Source: Maylandia zebra (taxonomy: Eukaryota; Chordata; Actinopteri; Cichliformes; Cichlidae). Taken from it: a stretch of DNA of 64,000 nt. A program made the translations under genes and the position numbers. The DNA lies in contig NC_135176.1 of the NCBI RefSeq assembly GCF_041146795.1, forward strand, positions 14,380,286 to 14,444,285, read 5' to 3'. The notes beneath the pieces were generated by a model. It did no database searches. It worked only from the letters and a program-made list of their open reading frames with translations, and was not told where the DNA came from. This document shows, in pieces, positions 12,142 to 23,984 of the stretch (position 1 is its first letter; every line of letters starts with the position of its first letter).

Positions 12142-13190
12142 CTATTTGGCAGACATTTTCAGCAGATTTTTCTTTTCAATGGCAAAAAGACGCCACCCCT
12201 CCTCAGAGGACAGATCCGCTGCACCTCTTCTCTTGTAGAACTCAATAGACTTGGTGTTGTTTTCTGCTACTATAAAATGCATGGCGCTACAGCGGGTCTT
12301 CACTGCCGTCTAGGAAAAAGGAGAAAAGAAAAGTGCACGCGTGAATGCAGCTGAAATAAAGGTGACTCTGTCACCAGAAAAATGTTGAAGTGTGCAATGT
12401 TAAAAGTACCTCGCTCAGCACCTTCAGGACTTTTGAACCGATGCCAAGACCTGGTGAAAGATTACGTGTTCATGGAGCAATTAAGAAAGTTCTTTGGCAA
12501 TGAGTACAAATTGTCCCGCAAAGTAGGAAAGAAGTCTCTCCTCTGTTAGTCATTAACCTTTAGCACTGCAATAAAACTTTTCATCAAACATACCACGAAA
12601 CTCCTGCATGATGAAGAAATCTTCCAGGTACAGAAGCTTTCCAATCCATGGGTCATATGTAAAGTAGTACATAGCAAACCCAACCACAGTGTACCCTTGA
12701 AGAAAACACAGAGCAGGGGATTAAATAGTGGATCAGACCCGTGAACAACATTAATAGTTCCTGAGAAATATGAGAATATTTTTAAGAGGCGCATTTTTAC
12801 CTTCTGAGCTCTTATCGTTTGGGACTTCAGCAACCAAACAGTGGTAGAATGGATGATCCCCAAAGCCATCTTCAAGCAGATCTGAAAAAAAAAACAAAAA
12901 AAACCATAACATTATTAAATCTTTAAGCTTTCTCAAACTCCAGATCAATGCAAACTTCATCGTGAAGCTAAATCACAGCACCTTTTTCTGTCAGCATCAC
13001 CTTCTCCTCCATCTCTTCAAATTTAGCAAGCTCCTAAAAGGCAAGGTCATTTAGTCATATTTCTGTTAGTTAAGCATACTCCCAGTTAAAGGCTTGAAGT
13101 ATTATCAGTTCACATATGGTTTACCTTTATGAGTCGCAGGATATCTGAGACATCCTTTGGTTCAGCTGTCCGTAATATAAAACTGGCCAT
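12142..13190 (-). CDS. sat1: Spermidine/spermine N1-acetyltransferase 1
   Basis: Six coding exons on the minus strand: 13125-13190, 12982-13033, 12801-12881, 12594-12695, 12410-12450 and 12142-12309, closing in phase at 169 aa (mammalian SAT1 is 171). The protein starts [20 protein letters not shown]. It keeps the GNAT fold with [17 protein letters not shown], the acetyl-CoA loop RGLGIGS (Q/RxxGxG/A type), and the C-terminal block [19 protein letters not shown]. It acetylates spermidine and spermine at N1 with acetyl-CoA, the rate-limiting step of polyamine back-conversion, in the cytosol. The gene is very compact, with introns of only 91-143 bp. A minus-strand AATAAA at 12053-12058 gives a 3'UTR of about 100 nt. 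Confidence 0.97.
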
Positions 13191-14490
13191 TTTCTCTTTT
13201 TACCCCTTTTCCCTTTGCTCACTAATCCTCTGAATGTAAACAAAAGCAAAATTTGTTTCTTCATCCGCTCCTCAGGAGTCTACCCCCCGACAATGAAATG
13301 GGGAAACCAACATACACAGAACTGCATTGGCTGCGTTGCAGAGTGGCAGAGCAGCTTCAGACGCTTCTCTTTTAAACATCCCAGAAAGAAAGGTGACCCA
13401 TATATGGGCAAACAGCTCATTACATCCTGTTTCTTTTCCTTTTCTGCTCGTCCCTTATCTTTGTGTTGACTGGACGACATTTGAATGTTGTTTAAAAGGT
13501 TAATATTAACCAGACCTAAGAAAAAAAAAAGCCAAGCACATCTGTTATGCTGAGTAAAGAATAACCCACTTTTGAAAATGAGTGTAAAATATTTTACATA
13601 CAAAATCAACCCATAACATTGAGCCAGTTGTTCTTCCCTTGCTAAAACTTACTGCTTCTTTGCATTCAGATACTGTTATTTGCATTGTGGGAAAAGAAAA
13701 ACAGTTTATATAACAGGTTATATAACCTGCTTTTAACAGCTTAAAAAAAAAGAGGGGTGTGGTTGAGGATGAACATTATCTATAGGTGATCAAGTTAGTA
13801 ACCAGCAGCTGATAAACAAACTTCAGTTAACTTATTTTATGAAACATTTGAGTTTGTTTTACTCATTCAAGAGCAAATTTTACCCTTGAAATCACAGTGG
13901 CACTGATACTTTTGCATGCATTTGTTTCTCTTGCAAAGCCAAGCAAGCAGGGCCCTGCTGCAATAGTCCTTAAAAGCATTTTAAAAACAAGTGCATCTAC
14001 AAAAAGACTGAATTTGAACTCAGGACTTTCTTGCTTTGAGGCAACAGTGTAGCCAACAGGCCATCATGCTGCCCAAAGGTCACAGTGAAGTTTGCATATT
14101 GCAGCTATAAACTAGAATGATTAAATGCGTTTTCAGCGTGCTAAGTAAATGCTGAAGGCATTACCTGCATTATTCACTGCACATGCTGGACAGCCTGGGG
14201 CTGTTTTTTTACAGCAAAATGTTTGTTCATCACATATTTACATTGTATCAAATTCAAAGCACAGACAGCAGAGAGGAAACGAGTAGTTTCATTTCTGTAT
14301 CTCCAGAATCTGGGAGTCACTGGATATATAGTCACTGCAGAACATTTTGGATCAGCTGAAGGCTTTTCAGGGAGTTTTTAAGGACATCCTGATAGTAACG
14401 AATTACAATAGTCCAGCCTAGAAGTAATAAATGCATGAACTAGTTTTTCAACATCACTTTCAACACCGTCATGGTTTAAGAGACCAGACA
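13191..14490. other. sat1 promoter and spacer
   Basis: Upstream of sat1 and downstream of prdx4. No conserved coding region is seen. Weak TATA-like strings are present (e.g. TTATATAACAGG near 13706), but none can be assigned as a core promoter with confidence. Confidence 0.4.
14378..14470 (-). mobile_element. LINE reverse-transcriptase fragment (L2/CR1-like)
   Basis: Minus-strand reading gives VEKLVHAFITSRLDYCNSLL, the family motif (FISSRLDYCNALL) near the C-terminus of L2/CR1-type reverse transcriptases. It is a short relic just beyond the prdx4 transcript end. Confidence 0.75.
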
Positions 14491-14571
14491 CACAGCAGTT
14501 TAGGAAAACACATTTTATTGGAAATTTTAAAGTGTAAGTGTTGGATTTCAGAGACTGGGAAAACAAATACA

Positions 14572-17410
14572 TCAATTCAGTTTATCGAAATACTTCAGCT
14601 TGCCTGAAGGATCAGGAATGATCTGTGGAAAAGAAATCATTAAATTAGTGTGCAGCACATTTCATGTAAGAAGACCTATATGACACATAATGTAGATTTC
14701 TGATAATAAACTAGTCATAGTGCAATTCCCACTTAACAATGGAAGAAATTAGCAAAAGGTGAATTCTTATCTTTGCAGTGTAATTGCTGGGTAATAATTT
14801 AAGGTAAACCATCGAGGCCAAACTGAACTGTTTTAACTAAACAAATAAATAATAAAACCTCTTTTGAAGGAATAACAACAACAACAAAAAAAAGTGGTGG
14901 GTCTGATTTGCAAAAACAATGACAATGTATCTCATAGTATACCTAATTGTCAATAATAAGGTCTATGTTACTCTAAATGGGACCATAATTTACTAAATCA
15001 AATCATGATGCATTAAGAAGACTTGAAACTATAGACTGAGATCATTGTTCACGTGAGCAGCAGGATCATTTTCTAATCCTGTTACACAGTCAGATGCTTT
15101 TTTGCAACTAGTGCTGCCCCCTGCTGGCCGCTAAACAGAAACAATGCAATTTTAAAGCACTTCCATCATGCTTTCACTTTTCAGACTCAGAAACTACATC
15201 CATCTTTGTATACAGTCTTCTTTATGGCAATCAGCCTGAGACAGCTCATCAGTTTTTACAAATACATTGCTGCCTGTCTGATTTTTTTTTTTTTTTTTAA
15301 ATATGCTGGAAGACAATAGCAGTTAGTGCCTAAGGATCCATATTAGTCACTGGCCCAGTGATACTTACTGTGTCACTGCCTGGTTTCCATCCTGCTGGAC
15401 ACACTGTGAAAACAATAACACAGAACTAGTCAGAATTTAAAGAAGAAACAGCTCAAAGACTCAGCTGACAGCCAGCTGTTTGTTTCTAGGTATTCTGCAT
15501 AAACGAAGGACAGTCAGACATTTCAGCTGCCAATAATAAAATCCATCGTTTTACCTTCTCCATGTTTGTCTGTGTACTGGAAGGCCTGGACCAACCGCAA
15601 AGTTTCATCCACAGATCTTCCCACTGGAAGATCGTTCATAGTGATCTGCCTCAGGATACCTTTGCCATCAATGATGAATAGACCCCTGAGGAAGACATGG
15701 ATGAGTTAGAATAGAGCATGAGTGGCTGCTCAATGCTTCCTGTTAATGTTTCCATGGGGGTAAATTATCTAAATGTCAGCAGCAGGACTCTGCCTCATAT
15801 ATGCCATTTGTGGTTCTAGAACTATTTAAGCCTTCCTGCATAAGGTGAATAAGGCACGTTGTATAACGAACTTTGAGTGCTCAGGTAAAGTTGAAAAGCA
15901 CTATATAAGACCCAGTCCATCTATCATTTACACACTGATCGCAACCATTAGTTTTACAACTGCAAATAAAACCTTTAACTTACAGCAAGGAGCCATAACA
16001 ATGCTACATAATAAGCAATATTTCTTTAAGCTGCTTAAGCTATAAAACTTTGATGATGGCTATAACTTCACCTCAGTGTGTGTCCTTGGTCCTCCAGGTA
16101 GACACCATAGTCTTTTGAAATCTGGTGAGTGAGGTCAGACAGCAGAGGGATTTTCATTTGTCCAAGTCCACCCTGCTTCCTGGGAGTATTGATCCTGTAA
16201 AAAACAGAAAGCAAAAAACATCAGTCTTCATTATCATAAAATGAATAAAAGTCTACATACAAAAGGTTAAAGTAGTAGAGCAAAATAATACAACATCATC
16301 TGTTTTTATTAGGGTTGATCTTCAGCCATTAAATTGTGATGGAAACAGCAATCTCACCAGGCCAAGTGTGTGAACTGGGAATCTACTGAGCAAGCGACCA
16401 CCTCCGTGTTGATGGCTTGAAACTCGTGCAGACGATCACTGAATGCAATGATCTCAGTCGGACAGACAAATGTGCTGCAGAAAAAACAAAACAAATGCTT
16501 TCACTTGAGAACAACGCTGTGCAGCAATCCCAGCAGAATGTGCAAAGTGATAATGTAACGTGCATTCGATGGTACTTACAAGTCCAGGGGATAGAAGAAA
16601 AAAACGAGGTATTTGCCTTTGTAGTCCGACAGCTTCAGCTCCTTGAATTCACCATTGATGACAGCTGTTCCTTCCCAGTGGGGTGCAGGCTTTGAAACTA
16701 AACCAGGATGAAAAACCAAGTTAAACGTTTGGACATAATATAACGTATTTCGTACTACAACTAGCAGTGCACTGTATTTAACCAGTGGAATAAGCCCCAA
16801 AAGGTTGATTCTGTTAATCTGGACGTTTTTAGTGTTTTCAGTGGGAGAAACGTTTAGTCACTTATCCAAGTGACTTCTTTAGTCTCAGCCGATAAAAGGT
16901 TTCCCCAACCTTTTAAAAAGTACATTTGCATCATGTCATAAATATGCAAATTGTGGAATAGGCGCAAAATTACGCACTTTGCCCGGTAAAGTCTACAAAC
17001 TCATGTTTCCATATGGAAGAGGAAAAACCTGCAGTAATGACAATGACTCGGACATCTTCACAGTAAATCTCCCATACATAATCACATGAGTTTAGTGGTC
17101 CCCTTTTATTATTTTGAAAGTAGTGTTATTTATGTTATCAGGTCTGTATTAAAAAGTGTAGGTACTGCGCCACACACAGTCATGTGTCAGAGGGGCGGGG
17201 AGAGGTGCTCATGCCAAGATTTTCAGAGTATGACGTGTCCTACAAAAACCATGAGAGTTCAGGTTAGGCTTAAACTTTAAATAAAGATATCACCTGGGGA
17301 TTTTAACAATAACTGCAAAATTAAACCATAACATGGGTGCTCTGTGCAGCACCAGCCTGCTACATCAACATGCACAAGCTGCTAGTCGTAGTTTGACAGG
17401 AAGGAGAAAG

Positions 17411-17442
<32 letters not shown>

Positions 17443-17727
17443 TTAAATCAGTGCACACTTTAAATATGCAAATGCTAATCTAGCAGCACTCTCTGGATGA
17501 AAGCATGAGAGAAACTCACTCTTGGCTTTGCTGAGGTGGAGGGAATGGTCGGACACGGGCACACGGAAAGCCTCTCCGGGATAGACGTGTCCTCCCGCGT
17601 AACTTTGACACTGGGGGTTTTTCACCTGAGCGCTTTCCTCTGCAGACGTGACCGTGGCGAGGAGGAGCAGAGCGGTGCACAGAGCACAGAAAAGCTCCTT
17701 CATATCAGTGTGGAAAGCAGACTCCAT
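14572..17727 (-). CDS. prdx4: Peroxiredoxin-4 (ER-type 2-Cys peroxiredoxin)
   Basis: Seven coding exons on the minus strand: 17520-17727, 16580-16697, 16358-16474, 16072-16194, 15555-15685, 15369-15403 and 14572-14622; 260 aa in phase. Residues 1-30 form a cleavable signal peptide with core [16 protein letters not shown]. The extra N-terminal cysteine of the PRDX4 subfamily is in [10 protein letters not shown] (mammals EECHFYAGG). The peroxidatic cysteine lies in FTFVCPTEI, the resolving cysteine in [12 protein letters not shown], and the GGLG and YF motifs of sensitive 2-Cys enzymes are kept. It reduces H2O2 in the ER lumen and passes oxidising equivalents to PDI. There is no KDEL, as expected for this family. 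A minus-strand AATAAA lies at 14514-14519. The alternative start at Met9 would still leave a signal peptide. Confidence 0.97.
15875..15925 (-). repeat. fragment of the TATAGCGCTTTT fish repeat family
   Basis: Inside prdx4 intron 4 the minus strand reads ATGGACTGGGTCTTATATAG followed by TGCTTTT. This is close to the starts of the copies at 23.36 and 62.53 kb (TGGTAAATGGxCTG...TATxGCGCTTT). It is a short relic. Confidence 0.5.
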
Positions 17728-19500
17728 TGTTACGTCCCTTTAACAGCACGTAGCCACTCAGCAGCAACGCGCCTCAGACCTACTGCAGGATTGGAGCAGT
17801 CTTCCTTGTTCTTCTTCTTCGCTCAGGTTTTTCCAGTAGCTGACATCCTTGTTTTCGCATTGCTGCCATCTTCTGGAATTAATTAGCCCATCAGGCGTAC
17901 TGCGTGTATCACTGGCGTGCACACACAGTGCCAGTTTTCATCTAGAAAAAACGATAGTTCGAAATGTTTTGAATGGATTTTGATATATTTTTGTCGAGGT
18001 GTGGAGTGGGGTAATGTTAACAGTCCATTAAAGTTTGGCTTACATCCACCAATGTCTTCAAAATCAAGCTTTATTGGTCAAGAACTGATAAAGAGCCTTG
18101 TAACTTAGAGCGACCACATACAGATTTAAAATATGCCACATTTGACCTCTGACCTCTCCTTAAAGGTCATTAGATTGATCTGAAGGTCAAAGTAACAATA
18201 ATGCCATTTATAGGATTGAAAGTGATGCTGCTTATTACTGTTTGTGTTGACAGCATACAGACATGTATGATGCATTTGAAACTTGACACTAAAACAATTT
18301 AGTTTCCAGATTACTTATAGTACTGCCTCTTGACATTGATGGCAGTGGGAGTGAAGCTGTATAAGCACCCCAGCAGCCTCAACTCCATCATCATTACAGC
18401 TGTGAAGATCATGATTATATTATAGGAGGACAAAGGACCCAAGGTGTCCATGAAAGCAGCCATGACACTGCAGAACCTTTGCACACAAAAAAGACAAACA
18501 AAAACAATGACGAGCGTCCCGAGTACTGGGAGACAGCTATTCATTGCACCAGACAGGTAAAGAAAACTTTCATAGCGTTTATCTTACACATGTTTGAGGT
18601 CCCTGAGGTCACAAGAGCTTCTTTTCTCACGCAGCCTTGCTGAGCAGACAGCTGACAAATAGAATTACACAGAGAAGACTGAAAACTTTCATTGGTATCG
18701 ATCACTTCTGGTTTAGTCGATACAAAATTTATCATAAAAAGCATAAAAACACTTTCGACGTCCAGTCCTCGGAAATTCAGCTTCGCTGTTTTCTACTTTA
18801 TTTAGCCCAAATACACAGACTTCTTGAAGACTTTGGGCTTTGAAGGGCTTTGAAATGCGAAAGCCTCTAAATTCACATGTTGATCTGCATATGGAAAAAT
18901 GTCGCCTTAAAAATCCATCAAGCTTTTCAAAAATCGACAGCACGCTGCAGTGCCTGTAGAAATACTCATGACTCTGAAATTAATGAAACTCCTCATTCGC
19001 CACTTTTATACAGACTGAATTATTGTTATGACAATTTTATCAATGAAAAAGAAAACCTACCGTGATTTTTGAGAAGTTACATCCTTTCTTTATTTTGATT
19101 CATAAACGGGGACTCGGTCGTTCACTAACACATGGCTTCAGACAAATATGTTGCTGTAAAGTTAAACAGGGAGCAGGTTTTTAAGCTGCTGACTTTTCTG
19201 GTGCAGTCAGCTGTCCAATGAGCCGCTGATAGTCACACTGTGGAGGAGCATGTTGTGAAGCCTGAACAAGATTCGTACTGGCATCAAGAGACATCAGGAC
19301 CTTTAAATGTATGCAAAAAAAGCAATCATTTAAATAAATCAATACAAGTGTCTTACTGACTGGTGAAAGATTAAACAGTCAACAAATGTATCTAAAGGAC
19401 AGAACAAGCTCTGGGCGTAAGAGCACAGCTTTATAGTTGAGTAAAGTTGAATGAAATCATTCAAGGAGGCTGATTACAATAATTCACATAGACATCTGCA
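17728..19500. other. prdx4 promoter and gene-poor spacer
   Basis: 17.73-17.9 kb is the probable prdx4 promoter. The remainder has no recognisable gene. Three minus-strand open frames (18311-18544, 18541-18744, 18713-18943) follow one another. The first is hydrophobic, but none matches a family I know. Confidence 0.4.
18311..18544 (-). other. hydrophobic ORF, possible exon or relic of a membrane protein
   Basis: A 77-codon frame contains two hydrophobic stretches, LGTLVIVFVCLFCVQ and YNIIMIFTAVMMMELRLLGC, compatible with membrane-spanning helices. I do not recognise the family. No firm splice acceptor or neighbouring exon could be assigned, so this may be chance. It lies alone between prdx4 and pdha1. 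Confidence 0.15.
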
Positions 19501-19504
19501 CATA

Positions 19505-20720
19505 GAATCAGAATCAGAATACTTTATTGATCCCAGGGGGAAATTATTTTTCGTTACAGTGCTCCATTATAAACAAACATTAACAGAGACAGACAATACA
19601 CTAACTAAGAATAGCACAATCTATACAGGCATATATGTACATAAAAGTCACTTATTAATAAATAGCGGAAAAAGAACTTGTGCAAGAAGGGTGTAGCTGT
19701 TGCAGTAAACAGTGTGTTAAGTGGATGTGTTGTACAGAGAGATGGCCACAGACAGGAATGATTTCCTGTGTCGTTCAGTGGTGATTTTCGGTACTCTCAG
19801 TCTTTCACTGAACGAGCTCCTGTGACTGACCAGCATGTCATGGAGTGGGTGGGAGGTATTATCCAACATTGTCTTTATCTTGGACAACATCCGCCTCTCC
19901 GACACCACCTTGAGGGAGTCCAGCTCCACCCCCACAACATTACTGGCCTTACGAATCAGTTTATCGAGTCTGTTGGCATCTGCGACCCTCAGCCTGCTCC
20001 CCCAGCATGCACTGGCCACAACAGACTCATGTTGAAGGACATCAGTTGCCTCAAAAAATAGAGACGACTCTGGCCCTTCCTGTAAAGTGCTGTGGTGTTT
20101 TTAGCCCAGTCCAGTTTATTGTCAATGTGTATACCGAGGTATTTATAGTCATCCACAATGTCAGCATTGACCCACTGGATTGAAACAGGGGTTAAGTGTT
20201 TCCTGGTCTTCCTGAAGTCCACGATCAATTCCTTGGTCTTTGCCACGTTGAGCTGCAGATGATTCTGCTCACACCACGTGACAAAGGAGTCAACCACAGC
20301 CCGGTACATCTGAAGATGGCAGGTCTCTGTGCAGTGGCTGAAGTCTGTGGTGTAGAGGGTGAAGAGGAAGGGGGAGAGGACAGTCCCCTGTGGTGCTCCT
20401 ATGTTGCTGATTACCTTGTCAGACACACACTGTGGGAGACGTACATATTGTGGTCTTCCTGTCAGGTAATCAACAATCCAGGACACCAGAGAAGCATCCA
20501 CCTGCATCGCTAATACTTATCACCCAGGAGGGTCAGCCTGATGGTGTTGAAAGCACTGGAAAAGTAAAAAAACATGACCGTCACAGTGCTGGCTGGCTGG
20601 TCCAGATGGGTGTAGACACGACTGAGCAGGTAGATGATGGCGTCTCTGTTCCGAGACGAGGCTGATACCTACAGTTCTCCAACAGGATGCAGGTACTGGA
20701 CCATGTTATCAGGAACCTTG
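19505..20720 (-). mobile_element. Rex1-like LINE, 5'-truncated, decayed
   Basis: The minus strand encodes the C-terminal half of a fish non-LTR reverse transcriptase. Block YFSSAFNTI lies near 20.55 kb, then WIVDYLTGRPQYVRLP, GAPQGTVLSPFLFTLY, VVDSFVTWCEQNHLQLNVAKT, DDYKYLGIHIDNKLDW and a tail HPLHDMLVSHRSSFSERLR. The catalytic FSDD box expected after CHLQ is absent: CHLQM runs straight into YRAVVD near 20308. The frame also changes near 20010. The 3' end reads GATCAATAAAGTATTCTGAT followed by TCTGATTCT repeats at 19505, typical of Rex1. It is not mobile. Confidence 0.88.
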
Positions 20721-21354
20721 AGCACATTACACTTAAAACATACAAAACACAGAACAGGCAGTGAGACAAGCTGCAATGGTATCATCTGGGTGGAAGAAGC
20801 GATCAGCGGGAGGAGAACGTGGATAAAAGCTCATTCATACATAGCCTCGCTTTGCTCTGAAGAGTCATTCATTTTAAATTATGATTCACTGAGAGTGATT
20901 AAGTTTACTGACCAGCAAAGATTCACACCACAGTTATACAAAGGGGAAATACAAGGAAGGTGACAGAAGATTGATATTGATCCTCTTTGATTGGGACTGA
21001 CATCTTATATAATACGGAACTAACTAAGGACAAGTATTATGTGGGAACAAGGTATGACTTACCAGTCAAAACCAGTTAGTTTTAGAGTGATAAAGGGAGT
21101 GAAGTTTTGTACATTTATTTAACAGTAGCAGTAAAAAGTTACTCTGCAGATTCAGGTTTTACAGGTGTTCCTGTGATAAATTAATACAATCTCATGCACT
21201 GCTAGAGATTAAAGCCTTCTAAAGTTCAATTCATCTGCACCAACAGTATACTGTGTGAGGGAAATTACTGTTTACAGATTTATTCAGATGCCGCAGATAT
21301 ATTTTTAAAGTACATTTTCTGTTAATACAACTGCACTTTTTATTCAAATTCTAG

Positions 21355-21552
21355 ATTCTTTCACACCACAGGTGTGAATGTGCGAGTGAATGTGAGCGCG
21401 AATGGTTGTCTGTCCCTGTGTGTTGGCCCTGCGACAGACTGACGACCTGTCCAGGGTGTACCCCGCCTCTCGCCCCATGACAGCTAGGATAGGCTCCAGC
21501 GCCCCCTGCGACCCTGAAAAGGATAAGCGGAAGCGAATGGATGGATGGATTT
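21355..21552 (+). mobile_element. L2-type LINE/SINE tail
   Basis: Contains GCGACAGACTGACGACCTGT, GGGTGTACCCCGCCTCTCGC and CGCCCCCTGCGACCCTGAAA, then GGATAAGCGGAAGCGAATGG and ATGG repeats. This is the conserved 3' tail shared by L2-clade LINEs and the SINEs they mobilise in fish. The 5' part is missing. Confidence 0.8.
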
Positions 21553-21562
21553 TAGATTCTTG

Positions 21563-21627
21563 TGAGATAAAGCAGTAAATGAAGTAATTCACTTGATGTG
21601 AATTACTTCATTTACTGCTTTATCTCA
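21563..21627. repeat. perfect 30-bp inverted repeat, 5-bp spacer
   Basis: TGAGATAAAGCAGTAAATGA(AGTAATTCAC) at 21563-21592 is the exact reverse complement of 21598-21627, separated by TTGAT. It lies 11 bp after the ATGG tail of the L2-type element. The sequence can form a 30-bp stem. No transposon terminus is evident at either edge. Confidence 0.97.
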
Positions 21628-22660
21628 GTGTGAACAACAGGAGTCGAAAATTGTTTTCACTACATATTGCACTACACTATAACCTGATATACAAACTTCC
21701 TGTACAGGTTTTCATGTCCCAAGGGACCAAGACGGCAACAACACTGCCACTCAGCAAACTCCCAGCACTGCTTCAGAGAAATCCAAAGGAAAGGCCCAAC
21801 CATGGCTGCAATTGTCCAACAATGGCATCAAGGGCCTGATTGACCTCCTGATGAATAAAGTCATTTGTAGTCTGTGCAAGTTTCAGCAATAGCGCTCAGC
21901 CTGTTCCTTCTACTTCCAGGTCCATTGTTTTCTGGAGCTGAATCTAATCTAATCAGTCATCAGGATGTGCGAGTGGTGCTTTGCCAGAGCTTGAAAACTT
22001 TTTAACCCCCGTCTTTTCTTTATTCTGTTTTTACACCACACAACACTGAACATGACTTGAGGAACAACACAAATAACACAGCCGCAGTGTACAGCACTTC
22101 TTATGTGCAGTATTTAATGTCTCCTTGCTGCGTTTCTTACCAGCTATCTGAAGACAGCAGACTTAAGCTAAGGGACAGGCGGGAGCTCAACCCTACCCTC
22201 TCTTGCAATATTTGGTATGCACTGACTGTCTGCTTTCGTGCCTGATAGTCAACCAGGTTAGTAAAACACATGTGATTTCTAATAATCCAAAGGATTGTAG
22301 ATGATGTAGCTTATAAAAAATGCTTTTTAAATGCTGTTTATACCGTTTATAAAATGCTTTTTAAAAAATCCCTTAAATCAAAGTTTCAGTACACATCTTC
22401 TTCTACAGTTACTGAGGAAAACGACTTACTTTCTTTAGCGATGGCTATTGCATGGCAGAGCAACATCCCAGGCCGAGGTCCTTGTTGCTTAGCTTCGGGA
22501 ATTCTTGGAGGTGTTGGGGCTAAAGGTTTTACAGCAACAATACTTTTGGCAGCTACTACCTGTCCAAATGAGGTTACAATGCCAGGCTGGAAATACTCAT
22601 TTTTTTTCCAAAATAGACACAAATTTATCTTTTCCTGTCAAGACTGTAACTGATGGTGAT
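21628..22660. other. spacer, no gene seen
   Basis: Short open frames on both strands (for example 22354-22653) have no recognisable domain and overlap each other antisense. No splice-supported coding exon was found. Confidence 0.4.
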
Positions 22661-22663
22661 ACA

Positions 22664-23000
22664 CACAGTGCTTAACAAAATGTCAGACCACCTGTCATTA
22701 AAAAAATAAAAAAAGATTAATATTTTAGAAATCTGTCAAAAACATGGTTGAAACTACAAATGATTTCATTGATTAGACAAATAGGAAACTGAACTCACAT
22801 CTTTGTGAGAAGTTAGAAATGAATCAATATTTATAAATTAGCATTAAAATATCATTTGGATTAAAGAGCTTGTGCACTCTGGTGGATTACTGTAACCATT
22901 ACAGAAATACAAAAATGATTACCAATACACTTAATTTGTGGCAGTGTGGCATAAAAATTACACTGGATGGTGTCTAACAAATTCATCAATCACTGTATAT
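22664..23000. mobile_element. probable Tc1/mariner-derived MITE
   Basis: The left edge reads ACAGTGCTTAACAAAATGTC then AGACCACCTG. The right edge reads GGTGTCTAACAAATTCATCA then ATCACTGTAT. These form degenerate inverted ends of the CAGTGxTTAACAAAT..AGACCACC type seen in small mariner-like elements of fish. The interior is AT-rich and non-coding. Boundaries are approximate. Confidence 0.55.
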
Positions 23001-23356
23001 CACAGTTCAGCTCATTTAAGTTCAGTTCAGTATTATTACAACAGTAGCATCAAGGCACTTTGTAATTCTGTTATTTAGATTCTTTGATTCTGAATAAAAA
23101 ATAATCTGCAGTCTGTGAATAAAACAATAACATTAGAGACTTTGTACGTAAATTTTCCAGATACTTCCCAACATCCTGTTTAGACTCTTTGCTGAAGGTC
23201 AATTTATTAAACAAAAGAAGAGTATCAATGATATATACTCAGATAATGAATGAAATCAATCCTTCTGTTAATCAAATAAGAGAAGAATAGAGTAAACATA
23301 TGTTGGTTTCATTCTCTGATGAAGATTGGGAGAAAGCACTCCATAAAAATTTGATT

Positions 23357-23600
23357 GGTAAATGGACTGATTCTTGTATGGCGCTTTTCTACTCTCCCGG
23401 AGTACTCAAAGCGCTCTATACAACATGCCACATTCACCCAATCACACCCATTCTCACAAGCACTTTATCTGTACTTAGTGCTTTCTAACTACATTCACAC
23501 ACATTCATCCATCGGAGAGCAACTTGGGGTTAGTATCTTGCCCAAGGATACACAACTATGGGCAAGTCACTACCTCCATCCATCCTATGTGCAATTTATA
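23357..23600 (+). repeat. GGTAAATGG...GCGCTTTT fish repeat, copy 1
   Basis: Starts GGTAAATGGACTGATTCTTG, followed by TATGGCGCTTTTCTACTC, CACATTCACCCAATCACACC and GGGGTTAGTATCTTGCCCAA. A second, better preserved copy lies at 62531-62846 in this window. It is a widespread dispersed repeat of fish; I do not assign it to a class. Confidence 0.7.
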
Positions 23601-23984
23601 TGCTAATGGGAGTAGCTGCGTATAATGTCTCACAATAGAACACAATGGTTGACTAAAATGGTTTAATGGGAGAGAAGATGCAAAATGTGTATTTGCATTT
23701 GCAGCTAAACCCAGTTACATTATTAAATTCTCTTGGACTGAGGTGTTAAACAGCTTCCACAATAACAATTATCTTTGGAAGGATGGTATTTTGGTTGGAG
23801 TTCCCCTTGGAGAATCAAGGCCACATTGGAGCTTTTTTGGTGGCAGATTTGCCCAACATCTTAGAAAATAATTTTAAGCCATTTTCGTTTTTGACCTGTG
23901 ATTTTTGCAGGGTTCAATAGACTTTTTGTGCTTTATTGGCTTTATAAGCTGAGAAATTTTCCATGTTTGCAAAAAAGACAACTG

